Shown: in pieces, positions 63,855 through 64,000 of the stretch
Position numbering within the stretch: position 1 is the stretch's first letter
Layout of the letters: the number at the start of each line of letters is the position of its first letter
Assembly: GCA_964036295.1 (NCBI GenBank)
Contig: OZ038469.1
Location: 620,001 to 684,000 of the forward strand
Direction of reading: 5' to 3'
DNA length: 64,000 nucleotides
From: Plumapathes pennacea
Lineage: Eukaryota > Cnidaria > Anthozoa > Antipatharia > Myriopathidae
Notes under the pieces: model-generated
What the model was told of the DNA's origin: nothing
Databases searched by the model: none
The model's input: the letters and a program-made list of their open reading frames with translations, nothing else
Program-made: the position numbers and the translations under genes

Positions 63855-64000
63855 GAGACTAACAAAAAATAGTACGCACCCCTCCTCCTTCAGTTGTTCT
63901 TCTGTTTCCCCGAAGGCTGATGTGAACACCTGGATTCTTTCAGCCACTCTTTCTTCTGCCAGAGACTGCGCATTCTTGTCCTCTGACGCTTTCTGACGCT
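51858..64000 (-). CDS. HECTD1: HECT-domain E3 ubiquitin ligase HECTD1, C-terminal part (5' end outside window)
   Basis: Minus-strand exons are 64000-63880 (partial), 63594-63483, 63296-63162, 62972-62689, 61781-61701, 61569-61471, 61272-61109, 60971-60717, 60152-59642, 59276-59057, 58742-58586, 58404-58286, 58191-58064, 57837-57768, 57569-57387, 56893-56686, 56251-56169, 55962-55835, 55505-55367, 55060-55001, 54888-54751, 54369-53651, 53517-53439, 53123-53030, 52656-52448 and 52082-51858. All phases join, giving about 1,573 codons; human HECTD1 has 2,610 residues, so the ankyrin part lies upstream. Order: Sad1/UNC-like domain ([20 protein letters not shown], then [19 protein letters not shown]), MIB/HERC2 domain ([26 protein letters not shown]), a D/E-rich stretch, the conserved [20 protein letters not shown], and the HECT domain, with the catalytic cysteine in SVNTCVHYL and the ending KGFHLN. 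The protein transfers ubiquitin through that cysteine. The linkers at 59642-60152 and in 53651-54369 are poorly conserved. Confidence 0.97.
53160..53198. repeat. TA dinucleotide microsatellite in a HECTD1 intron
   Basis: About 19 TA units lie roughly 35 bp upstream, in the transcript sense, of the exon that starts at 53123. Confidence 0.9.
53384..53419. repeat. TG/CA microsatellite in a HECTD1 intron
   Basis: About 17 GT units begin some 20 bp after the donor of the exon ending at 53439; the transcript carries the CA strand. Confidence 0.9.
55061..55350. repeat. Tandem duplication of (CAA)n plus pogo-like MITE fragment in a HECTD1 intron
   Basis: Two consecutive segments each contain a CAA run, acaaaaacaaaagcgtcata and aactcagtggac, followed by a pogo/Tigger-like piece (gacacctct...ggacagttg...ggtggccgtttta). 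The copies start at about 55061 and 55212, so the unit is about 150 bp. In the transcript the first CAA run reads (TTG)n and directly precedes the acceptor of the exon starting at 55060, serving as its pyrimidine-rich tract. Confidence 0.7.
57040..57225. mobile_element. MITE copy 2, inverted relative of 11467-11676
   Basis: The sequence aligns with the reverse complement of the PPP1R37-intron element: ttctcccaacc, then gtgatgtagtgagaattgat with a small insertion, gagcaaga/gtatcaa and ggtgagaaact. The right terminal repeat is decayed. The element lies in a HECTD1 intron. Confidence 0.65.
57600..57728. repeat. GTGTTCGGGT-type tandem repeat in a HECTD1 intron
   Basis: Variable copies of ggtgtgttcgggtgtgttcg and shortened versions run for about 125 bp. 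The period is irregular, with 10-bp multiples. Confidence 0.75.
57927..58063. repeat. 44-bp minisatellite abutting and mimicking a HECTD1 donor site
   Basis: Three copies start at 57927, 57971 and 58015 with ctcacgtgac at the head. In the transcript the exon ends at 58064 followed by GTAAGTACACCGG, and successive repeat copies carry cacGTGAGGTCACCG, cacGTGAGTTTACCG and cacGTGAGTACACCG. Each repeat therefore recreates a 5' splice-site-like sequence downstream of the real donor. Confidence 0.75.
58538..58585. repeat. 15-bp tandem repeat starting at a HECTD1 donor site
   Basis: In transcript sense, immediately after the exon end at 58586, the intron reads three copies of gtgagagaacactca (one with gcgctca), each beginning with GTGAGAG. 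The first is the donor used in the phase-correct gene model; the others are equally good donor sequences 15 and 30 bp downstream. Confidence 0.8.
58743..58771. repeat. Long A/T homopolymer forming a HECTD1 acceptor tract
   Basis: A run of about 25 A on the plus strand is a T tract in the transcript that ends in CAG directly before the exon starting at 58742. A second A-rich tract follows at 58790-58815. Confidence 0.85.
60430..60575. repeat. 51-bp tandem repeat in a HECTD1 intron
   Basis: Copies beginning cttgacctct start at 60453, 60504 and 60555; the first two full copies are nearly identical (ctgagtcgtccaatgtcctc). Confidence 0.8.
62091..62115. repeat. Poly-T tract in a HECTD1 intron
   Basis: About 23 consecutive T on the plus strand (A in the transcript) lie in the intron between the exons at 62689 and 61781. 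Confidence 0.85.
62324..62657. mobile_element. 306-bp insertion with 14-bp direct repeats and nested palindromes
   Basis: The sequence tacatgtgatgcag occurs at 62324-62337 and 62644-62657. Between them lie a tttcggccttgttgggcctc motif, ~29-bp inverted arms ending at 62580 and starting at 62616 (the inner 22 bp are perfect), and a perfect 24-bp palindrome at 62593-62616. The flanking repeats look like a target-site duplication. No coding capacity was seen. Confidence 0.6.
63003..63033. repeat. (CAA)n microsatellite upstream of a HECTD1 acceptor
   Basis: About ten CAA units, TTG in the transcript, lie some 30 bp upstream of the acceptor of the exon starting at 62972. Confidence 0.9.
63385..63482. 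repeat. ~20-bp minisatellite and GC dinucleotide run next to a HECTD1 donor
   Basis: Four to five variable copies of atgcgtgtgagagtgcgtgt end at the donor of the exon finishing at 63483, preceded by (GC)6. In transcript sense the repeat begins within a few bases of the GTAAAC donor. Confidence 0.75.
63821..63853. repeat. (CAA)n microsatellite in the most upstream HECTD1 intron
   Basis: About ten CAA units, TTG in the transcript, lie about 27 bp after the donor of the exon ending at 63880. Confidence 0.9.

Noticed and set aside
51858..64000. TRIP12 or another HECT ligase
   Set aside because: The ending KGFHLN, the Sad1/UNC-like and MIB/HERC2 domains and the [20 protein letters not shown] segment fit HECTD1, not TRIP12.

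Overview
The window looks like nuclear DNA of a marine invertebrate, most likely an anthozoan cnidarian and perhaps a stony coral. The evidence is three spliced animal genes with canonical GT-AG introns, AT-rich introns, many short inverted-repeat (MITE-like) elements, a tRNA-derived SINE, CAA/TTG microsatellites and a large satellite domain. The species assignment is inference. The gene calls rest on reading the translated exons and on exon phases that join without a break.

Layout. Positions 1-2660 hold no convincing gene. 2661-6228 (minus) is a five-exon Hedgehog-interacting-protein-like secreted protein (HHIPL). 7142-14386 (plus) is a complete 13-exon PPP1R37, a leucine-rich-repeat PP1 regulatory subunit. 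The two genes are head to head and share a 913-bp upstream region that carries two MITEs. 15418-36114 is a tandem array of a ~337-bp satellite: 53 well-conserved units in one orientation to about 33600, then about 7 in the opposite orientation. 36115-50810 is a 14.7-kb block of unrelated DNA, and two more inverted satellite units follow at 50811-51510. The satellite on either side of the block joins base for base into an intact monomer, so the block looks like an insertion into the satellite. 51858-64000 (minus) is the C-terminal part of HECTD1, a HECT E3 ubiquitin ligase: 26 exons with the Sad1/UNC-like domain, MIB/HERC2 domain, acidic stretch and HECT domain. Its N-terminal part lies beyond the right edge.

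Inside the 14.7-kb block are an intronless, twice-frameshifted gene-like ORF (36229-37059), a repeat built on a 16-bp motif (37175-37595), an exon relic with two stops (39399-39613), a possible spliced plus-strand gene (from about 40.4 kb), two abutting 21-bp minisatellites (42837-44726 and 44753-46175), a MITE, a partly duplicated exon-like sequence, a frameshifted small ORF and an ORF resembling the start of a PIF/Harbinger-type protein.

The three intact genes have unrelated jobs: extracellular signalling or lectin-like binding (HHIPL), PP1 regulation (PPP1R37) and ubiquitin ligation (HECTD1). I see no operon-like or pathway link between them. The most unusual material is structural: the interrupted satellite, the palindromic satellite monomer, the paired 21-bp minisatellites, and tandem repeats in HECTD1 introns that begin at, and in two cases copy, the 5' splice site.
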